From: Paramyrothecium sp. XJ0827 | Taxonomy: Eukaryota > Ascomycota > Sordariomycetes > Hypocreales > Stachybotryaceae | Direction of reading: 5' to 3' | Length of the DNA: 64,000 bases | Assembly (NCBI GenBank): GCA_020881915.1 | Contig: JAJFPB010000003.1 | Location: forward strand, 5,634,721-5,698,720 | Notes under the pieces: generated by a model | The model's database searches: none | What the model was told of the DNA's origin: nothing | What the model saw: the letters and a program-made list of their open reading frames with translations, nothing else | Made by a program: the position numbers and the translations under genes | Shown: one piece after another, positions 1 to 10,384 of the stretch | Numbering within the stretch: the stretch's first letter is position 1 | How the letters are laid out: each line of letters starts with the position of its first letter

Positions 1-114
1 AGCATTCACGAAACAAAAAACCCAACTAGGTCTTTACCACCATTACCGAGATTGAGACAATTCATTCAAACGACAGCGTGATTGCATCAATCATCAATTC
101 TGCTTCAACTGACC

Positions 115-744
115 ATGAATTTGTCCGCTGCTTTCATTCTTTCAATTTTTAATTGCGCATTGAGCTTGCCCAGCATCATGGGTGTCATGGCATCATCTCC
201 TGCCGCCGGAACAATGGCTGCAGACCAAATACAGCCCGAAACCATGGAGGAGGTTCAGGGACCCTGGTCGGAATTTGCTGACAAGGCGATGAATCGAACC
301 GAGTTTGGGGCTGGATCTTTGACAACTGTTCATGGATGGCCGAGCTCGGGTGGCTTCTACATCTTGAGCTGTGATGGAGTTGAGCTCGAATTCCTAGGCC
401 TGGACCGCTTCAACCCAACCCCGAGGTCCCAGGATCATGCGGAAGAAGATGCATTCTGCGCCAAGATGCGTAGGCTAGGAGCAAAATGGTACGAGAGTGT
501 CGACGACTACCTTCTTGAAGGGCTTCGCTCCGAGAACCAACGCAAACCATGGGTAAAGGCCTTCGGCTGGCCTGCTGGTGGAGGTGTATGGGCCTTGAAA
601 ATGTCGATTACAGATGCTGACCATAAAGGCCCGGCGCGAATACGAAACGCTTTTAGTATGGAAGAAAGGTGTCGTGAGATTGAGAAAATGGGTGGTGTAT
701 TTTACGCTGATCCGACGAAATGCCCAGATTTGGATTTACCTTGA
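115..744 (+). CDS. Small secreted protein with two internal repeats
   Basis: A single uninterrupted frame of 209 aa. I place the start at 115 because the residues that follow (MNLSAAFILSIFNCALSLPS) form a plain signal peptide; an upstream in-frame ATG at 82 would bury it. The mature part is two diverged copies of one module. The first has HGWPSSGGFYIL followed by an EEDAFCAKMRRLGAKWYES segment. The second has FGWPAGGGVWAL followed by MEERCREIEKMGGVFYAD. Both halves share GWPxxGG and a later charged stretch with one Cys ending in an (A/G)xx(W/F)Y motif. I do not recognise a named family. It is probably an extracellular protein of unknown role. It stands alone, with no sign of belonging to the polyketide cluster. 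Confidence 0.7.
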   Translation: MNLSAAFILSIFNCALSLPSIMGVMASSPAAGTMAADQIQPETMEEVQGPWSEFADKAMNRTEFGAGSLTTVHGWPSSGGFYILSCDGVELEFLGLDRFNPTPRSQDHAEEDAFCAKMRRLGAKWYESVDDYLLEGLRSENQRKPWVKAFGWPAGGGVWALKMSITDADHKGPARIRNAFSMEERCREIEKMGGVFYADPTKCPDLDLP

Positions 745-1538
745 AATCGCACTACTGTTCTCAGCCTTTTCAGTTTTATGACCTAAATTGGAGGAAATTT
801 CATTCTATGAAGTATCTGATTTAGGACCAATTAAAAGTCTTTGTATCATAATCTGCATGACTAAATAAAATAGACACTTCATCCGCATTTGCTCCATGAC
901 TTTAAATAGGATCAATTTGCAATTCTCGTTGTGGTCGGATTCTAGTTAAGCTGGTCCAAAAGTGCGTGCACTACGTTGCCCAGTATTCTGAAAGAGCTCG
1001 AATCGAGAAGCAGAGTACAACAACTTTCATCGTTAACAGTGCGCTTCGACGAGAAGGGAGGAGCATTCGGTCCAATACATAACTACCTGGGTGCAAGCAC
1101 AAACCTGGTTGCAGAATTTGCCCGCAAGCTATCGCTAAGAACAGACAAATGCATCATACGTGCCTGCCAGTCTCAGCAATGGCCTGGGACTCAACAAGGC
1201 AAATTCTTAAATTTAGGTTATTTTAATAAATTTCTTAACAGACTAGATTCAAGTTCTAAAGTATAGTAGCCAGCTTAGATAAGAAATATTTCTCTTACTG
1301 CCCTAATTAGCTATTAAAGGAGTATATATTAAAAGCACTTCAAAAAGAGAGTTAAATAGCACATTAAATTATTAAAAGAGAAGCATTTATGACCAGACTT
1401 GGCCGGGTTAATCATTCAGCGTTCTCGCTGGTACACTTTGCCGGTCCAGGCCAGCATCAGTTCGTCGCGGGGGATAAAGGTTTCGGGAGTGTGGCTCCTC
1501 CGGGAGTGTTTGATCGAAGCACCTACCTATCATGCTGT
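745..1538. other. Intergenic, AT-rich, with transposon-like scrap
   Basis: No supportable gene. A 96-codon frame at 976-1266 runs into AT-rich sequence and is probably chance. About 1203-1238 holds a roughly 36-bp AT-rich segment that recurs almost exactly near 38496-38532 inside the RIPed block, so 1200-1385 is likely the decayed edge of a dispersed repeat. Confidence 0.5.
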
Positions 1539-3602
1539 CTAGGGGAAGTGGTACTTCAACTCGCCAGTATTGGTGTCAGCCAAAAGTGAGAAACGTTCCT
1601 TTCCCGCTTGATGATCGTTTAGCTTCTTGAATCGTTCCACTGCGGCTTGCTTCAATGCGATGGTAAGAAGGGCTATCGGATCCAAATTTTTTGATCTTGT
1701 TATCAAACGAAGAAAGGTCTGTAAAACAACCACAAGACACCCCGCAATGGCGACAACGGCACCGAAAGATGATGTCCGGGAATGGAAGCCATAGGACCAA
1801 TACTGAGCTGTTTGGGAGACATACAGCAGCGGATATGCGTCGGAACCTGCGGAGGGTACTGCTGTGGTGGAGAAGTTGATCAGTGGTAAGATGGTGGACA
1901 TGACTTTAGTCTGGAAGGAGGTCATGTCGGCCAAGCTTAACTTGAAACGCATCTGCTCTGCAGTCTCTCGCTCAGCTGCCATACTCCCGGAACGATCAAC
2001 AGAGAATCCAGCGAGCATCCAATCCGGATGGATCCGGACGGTGCCCTCAACAAATCCCTCTTCGAGACCGACCAGGGCTACAGAAGCAAGAGGGTTGCTT
2101 AGGGTAGATGGTACAAGTACGTAAGTTGGAAAAGATAGCCATGCGTATGTCTCGCACAGAGCTGTGATCGCTGTCGTTCCCGAATGTGTATACTCCGTGA
2201 TTAACACGTTAGAAGACGTGCTGGCAGCATCCGGCTGGGGATCTGCAGAAAAGATGTCGTCCCAATTGCACGACTGATTATTGCCGGCTTGTGCACATCG
2301 GAGGCTATCAGGCGTTAGATATACAGTTCGATCAGTCGAATAGATGTCAATAGTGTAGTCCTCTGCAGTATCATCTGATGTATCAGCCACGTTGAACCGA
2401 GCGTGCAAAGGGGACCAGTCGCCCCAGCCGGACCCGATTCGAACACATTTTGTAGCGTTGATGCCAGATGCGTCCGAGGCGATGCTAGGCAAAAATGCAG
2501 GAAAGGTGTAGCAGTGAACCTCCCGATCTTCCGAGTCATTTACCTTGGTTACCGCCGACGGACACTGTGACATGCTGCCAATGCTCGGACCTTTTCTTCG
2601 CAATACTGTCTGCAGCGACTCCCGATATGCTTTATAATGGCTTTCCGAAAGCAGACGTCTTCCATTTTGTATAACGATCGGGTCGAAAGAGCTGTGAGAT
2701 AGATATTCTGTATATGACTCCGAAAATATAGCCTTGTCAAAGGAAAGATAGTCCATCCACAAATCGAAGAGTGTACTCAGGCTGTGAGTCCATGACACAC
2801 CGTCGGTAATGTTTGGACTGTAGGCGAGAGGGCCGTACGTTTGCACCTCAGCAAATCCAGAAGTACCATGACTTTGGATGAGGATGTCGAGTGCGTCCCC
2901 GATAATGCCTTGCGTGCAGCTGTAATTCCCTGCGTCTAGTTGCGATTGATCACACTGCATAACGGCGTGCGGAGGCTCGGTGGACAGAATTCTGTCGAAG
3001 TATAAGGCAGCCTCGCTTTGGGTGAGCTCCTTCGTAGCCAACGTCGGCAGTAACAAGATCGCCAGGGCGGGGCCCATCAGATTAACGAGAACACACGCGA
3101 GTGCGGTGACAATAACAAAGCCGCCAACAGCAAAGGCGTCCCTCGTGCCGTGCACCTTTGGTTTTGATGAGGTCCAGAATGTTGCACTGATGAGAGTTGT
3201 CAGGTTAGAGAATTCGACGTGGGTCATTACATGTCGCAACGGAAGGCCACCCGGTCGGGTGGCTAGTAGGAGCGCTAGATCGTAGACGAGATTGCCGGCT
3301 ATAAAAACAAACGAGGTTTCCAGAGCCTTGGCGACAAGCTGTAAAGCGCCTAGGATGTTGCTGTTCTGGCGGTCAAGCTCGCTCTGTTTGCTCGGGTTGA
3401 GAGTGGGATTGCATCTGCCAAAACAGCCGACACCGGCTCCCGCGATGTAGCTATGGAAATTGAGAGCAAGGATGGCGATGACAGGGCCTAACCACAAGAT
3501 GATAAAGAATTGGGAGGCGACGGTGCTAAGCCATCCCCGACGATGTCCACGGGCCCCGGCGGGTGCTGGTTCGATCCTGCTGACCGGTCTTTTTGTCTCC
3601 AT
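1539..3602 (-). CDS. Fungal integral membrane protein, unknown function
   Basis: One exon coding 687 aa when started at the ATG at 3602 (METKRPVSRIEP). The same frame stays open 288 bases further upstream to an ATG at 3890, but that stretch reads as low-quality coding (RLRLRL and similar), so the shorter start is preferred. Predicted membrane segments are near residues 28-50 (FFIILWLGPVIAILALNF), 85-110, 145-185 (VIVTALACVLVNLMGPALAILLL) and close to the C-terminus (VVAIAGCLVVVLQTFLRL). Between the third and last lies a long non-membrane domain of about 390 residues with several N-glycosylation sites and paired cysteines, presumably extracytoplasmic. The arrangement of three N-terminal helices, a large luminal domain and one C-terminal helix is common among uncharacterised fungal membrane proteins. 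No enzymatic motif seen. Confidence 0.65.
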   Translation of the reverse strand: METKRPVSRIEPAPAGARGHRRGWLSTVASQFFIILWLGPVIAILALNFHSYIAGAGVGCFGRCNPTLNPSKQSELDRQNSNILGALQLVAKALETSFVFIAGNLVYDLALLLATRPGGLPLRHVMTHVEFSNLTTLISATFWTSSKPKVHGTRDAFAVGGFVIVTALACVLVNLMGPALAILLLPTLATKELTQSEAALYFDRILSTEPPHAVMQCDQSQLDAGNYSCTQGIIGDALDILIQSHGTSGFAEVQTYGPLAYSPNITDGVSWTHSLSTLFDLWMDYLSFDKAIFSESYTEYLSHSSFDPIVIQNGRRLLSESHYKAYRESLQTVLRRKGPSIGSMSQCPSAVTKVNDSEDREVHCYTFPAFLPSIASDASGINATKCVRIGSGWGDWSPLHARFNVADTSDDTAEDYTIDIYSTDRTVYLTPDSLRCAQAGNNQSCNWDDIFSADPQPDAASTSSNVLITEYTHSGTTAITALCETYAWLSFPTYVLVPSTLSNPLASVALVGLEEGFVEGTVRIHPDWMLAGFSVDRSGSMAAERETAEQMRFKLSLADMTSFQTKVMSTILPLINFSTTAVPSAGSDAYPLLYVSQTAQYWSYGFHSRTSSFGAVVAIAGCLVVVLQTFLRLITRSKNLDPIALLTIALKQAAVERFKKLNDHQAGKERFSLLADTNTGELKYHFP

Positions 3603-5256
3603 TATGCAAGGATTTTTGGGAACGGGAACTCGACGGCTCGATTTCTGCTTGGTGCTGTCCCAGGTTAACAGCCGCTGGCTAGACACACATGTATATTTAT
3701 GTGTCTCATAGACATGATAAGGCAGCCGCAGCCGCAGCCGCACCACATCTGGATAGTTACTGCATGTCGGCACAAGGCATGTCGGCCAATGGTGGGAAGC
3801 AGCGCTCGCCACGATGGTGAACAAGGGAAGCACTATTAAATATGATTGGCCTAACGGGACGCAAGGTAGGGCTCCAGTCGCTAATAACACTGATAAAATA
3901 TGGGTTTACACTTCTGCCTGAATGCAACGCTGACGGAATTTGGGCATGCATGCATATTTATTGATTACGGATGACATGGCGCAGACAGCTGCTGGGATGT
4001 CTTGCGTACCGGGCCTTTCAGATGGTCGGATTATATGCCGTTGCTCCAAGACGTGCAGTTTTCAGCTACAATGGTGCCGCAAACGACAACAACTTTGGGC
4101 ACATCATTACCCCCGTCCATAGTAAATGAAGAGGGCCCCTAGATACAGTTAGGTACTTATGGGACTTGCCGCTCCCGACAGGCTCTGCCTGAGATTCTGC
4201 CTGAAATATACGCCTGAGGCAGACAAGATTTTAATCAACTGTTTTCCTGGGACACTTCCTTCTCAGGACTCGCTACTCCAGGGTGACTGTTTCCCTCCCC
4301 ACTTCCTTGTACCGATCTTGCAACACGACTCACTCAGCCAGCGCGCCCACCACGCGTGCAGTTACATCTTCCAAGAACTCAATCGAACACCCATAATCCC
4401 ATTACACAAACGCGCATCTAGAAAGGCACTCATCTGGCACCGTGTTTACTAATTAGTCACCAAGCTAATTGTGTAGATACGACTTGAACTGCCTACCGAA
4501 ACGACCGTCTGCTGCACCAACCTTCAAGCACTTTTCTCGCTGGGGTCCATCTAAAGAGTGCCAAATGCGTTCGATCGCCTGGTGGTGGGTATTATATCTC
4601 CTCGTTAGATCGTGATGGAGCTGCCTGAGGGATTCGGCACTTGTAGACTCCATAACTCTATTGTGCTGGCGAGTGGCTTAGGATATTAGGAGGGTCGTGG
4701 GTTCCATTCAAGATCTGGGAGCCGACATCCGGGAACCGAGATGCTAGCCATGACCAGTGGTTGCCCAAATCTTGGCTACCAGTGGGACTAGAGCAGATCC
4801 TTACGACCGACACGAACCAGGGGCCCCTAGTTTTAGACATACTGTACGTACGTAGGGCAGAATATTAAATGACAAGAATCAAGCGGCCTTAAAGGAATAA
4901 TTTTCAAAGACGGTAAGAGCCAAACCACAGGGACATTGAGCTGTGTTTGACATGTTGGGGCCCACGGCGATGTGAACCTTATTCGGATGACGGCCCGGTT
5001 GGAATCCACTATCCTTATGTTATTGTACATGTGGGTTCGAGTCCCATGCTTCGACCTTGCTCAGAGTGGAAGATAATAGTACCCGTATTATCAATTTCTG
5101 TTATTCACTTCACCAGAGTCACCTAGCCGATATATCAGCTTGTTCGGTAGCCAAGTATCGAGTATGTAATGGACCACTCCACTCCGCTAGTGCTGCAGTA
5201 TACTTGACCTAAAGTTGCCATCATCCCTCTCCATAAGAGCTTCACTTTACGCATGC
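3603..5256. other. Intergenic, no supported gene
   Basis: No frame here has convincing coding character. A (GCAGCC)-like run near 3721-3742 lies in the leader of the membrane-protein gene. About 5028-5050 resembles a tRNA T-arm, but a full cloverleaf could not be drawn. Confidence 0.45.
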
Positions 5257-6947
5257 CTATGCTACAGCCGAAATCTTGAAGCCTCCACTAACCCTATGCT
5301 GGAAAAACCCACTAGGGTCATATTCGAGAGCTACTTCGCTGAGAAAGTTCACGTTTCCGACACCATAGGAGCCAAATGGATCTTGAGAAGGATTGACGTA
5401 GTTGAGGTAGCGCCAAGGGGTATTTGCGCCGATGGATTCTGCGTACGCTTCGAGTTTGGCGTTGACAAGGGCGAGTTTGGTTTGGAAAAGCGCTTCTTGA
5501 GCTGGGCTATTAGCAGCCGCCTGACCTAACCAAATGATGGAATCGTGGGTAAGGGTCTTGTCCAAGCCGAGGACGTTGCCCTTGCGCGCGTAGTGTCTCG
5601 GCAGAGGTTGGAAGACAAAGCTGATCGTTGCGTCGCTCTCTTCTGGGGTGCCCTCAACAAGCTCAAGGAACAGCCTCTTTGCCCTCTCAACCATTCGTTT
5701 GTCATTATGAAAGCAGAGGGAAAACCACACAGTACTACCATCGTATGTTAATATTTATGCCATTGCCGAGTCAGGTTGACCGCATGTACGCACCGTTGTC
5801 CGCCATCCTCCACCATTGAGGCAATCAATTCACCGTAGGTTTGTTTCGCTCTTGTGTCAAGCATCTTCGGAATATTCTCAAGGTATTCGAAGGGAGCTGA
5901 ACCCTCCACACCGTCGGTATTGACGAGCACTGAAAATACAATGGGGGCGGGAGAACCTCCAGGTCGGTTCATAATGAAAACCTGACTGTCCGCCGTATAC
6001 TCTTTGCTTTTCGCAATCACATTGATGAACCCGTCGGCAATGGCGTCTACGTTGTCCCAGGAAAACATGGCCAAGCCTCCGTACAGCTTTGGTGCAGGGA
6101 AAGCTTCCATGTCGAAGCGAGTGACAATGCCAAAGTTGTTGCCACCGCCTTTCAGGGCTTTGAATAACTCAGGGTTGTCCGCCTTATTTGCATTGACAAT
6201 TTGTCCGTCGGCGAGCACAACCTCGTAGTTGACGACGTCGTCACATGCGAAGCCTCGGCGTCCAGAATGGAAAGAGGCGCCGCCGCCAAGTGTCAGGCCA
6301 GCGACGCCAACGCCGGCGCTGCGACCACCGGTGACTCCGAGACCATAGCGCTCCACTTCGTTGAAAGTGGCGTTCCATCGTGCTCCGGCGTCAATCAAAG
6401 CAATCTGTAGTTGGTGACGAGCTCATGTCAGCTCGCCGATGTGATGCAATCCAGAGTCAGCCCAATGCTTACAAGGTTCCCGTTATCAACGCATGATGAG
6501 TTGTGTACCCGTATAGTATTCAAAAGACTCAAATCAACAGTGACGCCTTGTGTGATGTTATTATTGACCCAGGCACTGTGACCGCCAGCACGAATTGCAA
6601 TATTCCAGCTTCCGGTTCCAGGAAGCTGCGCGAGTGCTTTCACTGCTAACGAAACCTCCTCAGTGTTCTTCGGTTGGACAACACACCACGGAAGGATCTC
6701 GCGGGCATTGAAGTTGTAGTATGAGCCGATGCTGCGCAGGTAGTCGCTGCCTGCCGAAGAGTTGTGTACAAGCAAGCTGTCGCCGAGCCCTGCATCAATT
6801 AGGGCGTCGCACTGTTTTTGCCAATTACAAGCTCTGGTCAGCAACCCAAAGTTCACGCTCGGCTAAGAAGTACAGCAAGTGACGAACAGCTTTATACCCA
6901 GTGGATTGAGCAGCAGACAGACTAGCCCACAGTGTGATGGTCTTCAT
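5257..6947 (-). CDS. FAD-linked oxidoreductase (berberine-bridge-type, PCMH fold)
   Basis: Flavoprotein oxidase, probably secreted, of the BBE/FAD_binding_4 family; such enzymes oxidise or cyclise alcohols and polyketide intermediates. Exons read 6856-6473, 6404-5794 and 5734-5257, joined by GT-AG introns 6405-6472 (68 bp) and 5735-5793 (59 bp); the joins are in frame and give about 490 aa before the first exon is added. The N-terminus is less certain: an ATG at 6947 starts MKTITLWASLSAAQSTG, signal-peptide-like, linked by a short intron whose acceptor is unclear. Motifs: IRAGGHSAW, where the His is the expected covalent FAD attachment site; VTGGRSAGVGVAGLTLGGG (FAD loop) with FACDDVVNYEVVLADG; GGNNFGIVT; and the C-terminal YDPSGFFQ...GGFK typical of BBE proteins. 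The usual second (Cys) flavin attachment is not seen, so attachment is probably mono-covalent. It is the left-most candidate tailoring enzyme of the cluster. Confidence 0.82.
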
Positions 6948-9076
6948 CAAAATGTGCGGAGAAACCATGATTTCTCTTACACAGTAACAGATGCCAGGCT
7001 ATCTCGAGTGGCTGCAAATCCAAAGGAAATGGCTGCATTAGTGACAAGGTCGTTGTCAAGACGCTCAAAGACTGCAAAAGCCCGATATGATATGCCCCAT
7101 CTTATCCAATAACATTAAATGCAGCCTCATAAGAACCAACAGCAGCAATGAGCGCTTCATGCCTGGCGGAGTAATTTAGGGGCCAACCAATGGTGGGCGG
7201 CCGAATAAACCATTTTCCACATCAACTTTATGCCACGGTGCCAAGCAGCAAGGGCATGAGCAGGGGTGTCAGATAAGACATCTATCGTGATGGGTTTTGG
7301 GCGAGTATTACGAGATCTGCCTGCAATTTTCCCTAGACAATCATTTCCTTGAGTAAAGAAAATATTGGTTATCTAGTTTTTGACAATACTCACTATTAGA
7401 AACGGAAATCTGTGCAAAGCAACTGAATGCCTGCTGCATTTTCTTGTTTTGTACATCTCCTATTTAGCGATTGACACTTGTAAAGACAATTGCTTTGAAG
7501 AGACACGCCCTCCAATCCGTCCAAGGAAATGCAGTGATTACACTACTTTTCGCTGTGGTCATTCCTCTCAACTGTCCAACTCGATTGAAGTGATGGATTA
7601 GGACAACTTGCCGACCATCTTAACCAGAACGCGCGGGAAGTACTGCCATGATCCCGTTCCATTAGCCCATACCCTTAAAACAGAAACTTGCTGTACCTAG
7701 TTCGTTGGTATGTGGGAGAGTCTGAAGGCAACCTCAACACACGCGTCTAGACAAACGACAAGTACTATGGGCGGGTGATCTCATGTTCCTCGATTGCTAC
7801 TTCGATATCACGAGGAGTGCTGACTATCTTTGGCTTTGCGTTTTGAGCAGAATAAACTGCTCCTTGGAGGTCGAGCAATCGGATGCGCTCTACAATGATA
7901 CCGGGCGAGAGGTTGTTTGCATTTTACGTGAACATTTTCCGCACGAGTTGGACTGCTGAGTACGAGTATCTGAGACATGAAGGCCATGGACTTTGTCACG
8001 GCTTAGTGGCTGAAGTACGGCAATGGTATGTTATGGTCGTGATTCATGCTTGTGTTTGGAGCTGAATTCTTCGAAATACAGAAGATATGTCATTGCGAAC
8101 ACATTAGGGAGTTAATTTCGGCACCAGATCTACGAATGCTTGACATGGACCCTTCCAAGCTCCTAGTATGAACTGGTGCCATCGTCGTCGACCCAAATAA
8201 CACCCATTCACCGGAGAGAATAGCGACTGCTAATGCGATGGTCAGTAATGACAAGCCTGCAGTTGCGAAACAAAGCCTGTAGCTTTAGCATCGGGGGCTG
8301 TTGGTGCCTCAATCGAAAAAAGCCCAGATGTTTCCGCGAGACAGTGGTTGCCTGGGTCTTGGACTAAGCAACTATTGGACATGCCCTACGTTACTCCACC
8401 CGAATAAAATTCCAATCCGTCCGGCCCGCCAGCGCTAACAACCTGAGCCGTAACCGATGCTAGTCACCGATGGCAGTGCATCCTCAGCTATGGCTATTTA
8501 TTATTGATCCGCCGGCTTAGTTATAATATTAGTGTGGGCCGTGATACAGACCTAGAAATCTACCTCAACTATAGAAAATTAAGTGGTTTTACCTCACTAT
8601 AATTACAACATTAGTGCGAGTAATAACAAGAACATAACTATTCCCACACCCCCTATTCCCTCCCCCCCCCCCTACCCCTTAGAAGAGCACTACTGCATGT
8701 GATAACTACAGGGCCTGCCATAGGATTCGGGGCCTGTTCGCTGCCCCACTGGCTGATCCCACGAAGGATTCCGCCCACCATCCAGCGGAGTCCACTACCG
8801 CTCAGCGGTCAGCTTACCAGTACCTACAGGCCTCCCCGCCTTTCCTATTTGGAGACACGGGACTTTGGGAGTTTAGTGGACAATCTATTACATAGTATTA
8901 GTACTCAAGGGCCGGGTGAGGTGGATAGTGTTATACAAGAACGTCGCCGTCAATATTCCAAGGATTTGCCAATCACCGACTTTTGTAAAAGCCGAATTCC
9001 ATTGGTGCAGGACCTTTGCGCTTACAATCAAAGAAATACTCAGTAACACAGGCTCTTGAACAACCCAATAGCAACG
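6948..9076. other. Intergenic with LTR remnants
   Basis: No supportable gene in 2.1 kb. About 8510-8551 and 8590-8631 each resemble the 3-prime edge (plus-strand view) of the Gypsy LTR seen at 40622-41206. A C-rich run lies at 8641-8680. A 115-codon frame at 8699-9046 overlaps this repeat scrap and has no recognisable motif. Confidence 0.5.
8510..8631 (+). repeat. Two decayed LTR edges
   Basis: Both segments follow the pattern GGCTTAGT..(A/C)..TTAGTG(T/C)GGG..GTGA(T/C)A that closes the LTRs at 41206 and 48553. The first ends near 8551 and the second near 8631; differences are mostly C/T and G/A changes, as expected of RIP-decayed solo-LTR fragments. Identification is by eye over about 32 bases each. 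Confidence 0.5.
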
Positions 9077-10080
9077 ATGGCCACTCCCGGGTCAGCCTTC
9101 GTTATTGGTGGAGGTAAGCTGTCACTGTCTTGGCGCAAGTCGATCAAATCTGACATGAACCTCTCGCCCAGGAAGTGGCATTTCAAAGGCCGTTTGCATG
9201 GCGTTGGCTAAGGGTGGCGCCAGGGGAATCCTTGTTGCTGACATCAATACCGAAACGGCAGAGCAGACGGTCAAGGACTGCGCCGCTGTCGCTACGAATG
9301 GCGAATTCCGCGCCGAGGCCGTTCACATTGATGTCACGGTCGAGGAGTCAGTCAAAAGTGCTACCGCACGCATGGTTGAGACATTCGGCAGCATCGAATA
9401 CTGTGTGAACGGAGCCGGAGTACGTCCCCCACCTGAGCTTCGTATACATGGGTCTGACTTTGATGCTTTCGCTGTTCATTAGGTTCTCGGAGCGGTGGGA
9501 CCGGTCGCCAATTCTCCCTTGGACTCATTTAAACGGACAATGGATATAAATGTGCAAGGAACTTTCCTTGTCTTAGCCAGTGTAACGGCAGCCATGGCAT
9601 CTCAGGAGCCCCAAGCCGTTGATGCAGAGAATCCTGCGCGAGGAGTTTCTCGCGGCGCCATCGTCAATCTAGGCTCTATTGCCTCATTCGTTGCACTGCC
9701 CCAGTCACCACAGTATGTGGCGTCGAAGCATGCCGTCATTGGCTTGACCAAAAGTGCTGGTGAGTCTCTTCTCTACATTGGAGACAGTGTCATGGCAGCA
9801 TATTAATGTGTACGTAGCCTTGGATAATGTCGCCCAAGGTATTCGAGTCAATTGCGTCTGTCCGTCGTTCGTGGATACTCCGATGATGCAAAAACTGTTT
9901 GAGGAAGCCCCGCCGATGAAACAAGTCATCTTGTCTCAGCTGCCTATGGGCCGCTTGGCTCTCGCGGAAGAGGTTGCCGATCTGATCGTTTTCCTTTGCA
10001 GTTCCAAGTCGAGCTATGCGAACGGTGGCGTTTTCACTCTCGATGGGGCAATGACAATTGGACCCCATGTCAGTGTGTAA
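9077..10080 (+). CDS. Short-chain dehydrogenase/reductase (SDR)
   Basis: NAD(P)-dependent oxidoreductase of the classical SDR type, cytosolic, suited to reducing or oxidising a polyketide carbonyl or hydroxyl. Four exons: 9077-9113, 9172-9419, 9483-9759, 9818-10080; introns of 58, 63 and 58 bp all have GT-AG ends and restore frame, giving 274 aa. Motifs in order: nucleotide-binding glycine turn GGGSGIS near residue 11 (a TGxxxGIG variant); acidic residue in VADI; NGAG; catalytic Ser in LGSIAS; active-site YVASK (Tyr and Lys present); then QGIRVNCVCPSFVDTPM. It ends FTLDGAMTIGPHVSV, the normal SDR end. All catalytic residues are present, so it should be active. It starts about 2.1 kb from the FAD oxidoreductase start, the two genes being divergent. 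Confidence 0.88.
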
Positions 10081-10384
10081 GATGCTTCACGTACTTTGAA
10101 GAACACCTTTAAAGCATACATTTGACATGATTCTGCATTTGCGACCGTGTGTGACGCTTGAAACCCTTGAAAGAACACAAGTTCAGCCCACCAAGCCATA
10201 TATTCACCGATCGTTGGGAATGAGGTAATCGAGTCTCACTGAACTTAATGATATTCAGATGGTATACAATTATACTACCGTAGCCTTAAGAATCCCACAC
10301 CGAACATTGCAAACGTTGATTCTGAGCACATTATGACATACAACCGACTAAACACATAACACATTGCACCCGTCCCTTCTTAAA
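10081..10384. other. Convergent 3-prime intergenic spacer
   Basis: About 300 bases between the ends of the SDR and the rhodopsin-domain gene. No gene or obvious site. Confidence 0.5.

Noticed and set aside
976..1266. 96-codon plus-strand frame
   Set aside because: Its end lies in the AT-rich repeat scrap; no family features.
3603..3890. N-terminal extension of the membrane protein
   Set aside because: Open frame, but the sequence includes a simple GCAGCC run and no homologous-looking start; the ATG at 3602 opens a normal protein.
4159..4452. 97-codon plus-strand frame
   Set aside because: No motif, no splice partners, composition not coding-like.
4980..5060. Possible tRNA (T-arm-like GTGGGTTCGAGTCCCAT at about 5031-5047)
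   Set aside because: The T-arm pairs well, but no acceptor stem complementary to the bases after it was found upstream and the anticodon stem pairs poorly. At most a relic.
8699..9046. 115-codon plus-strand frame before the SDR
   Set aside because: Overlaps repeat-derived sequence and shows no recognisable domain.
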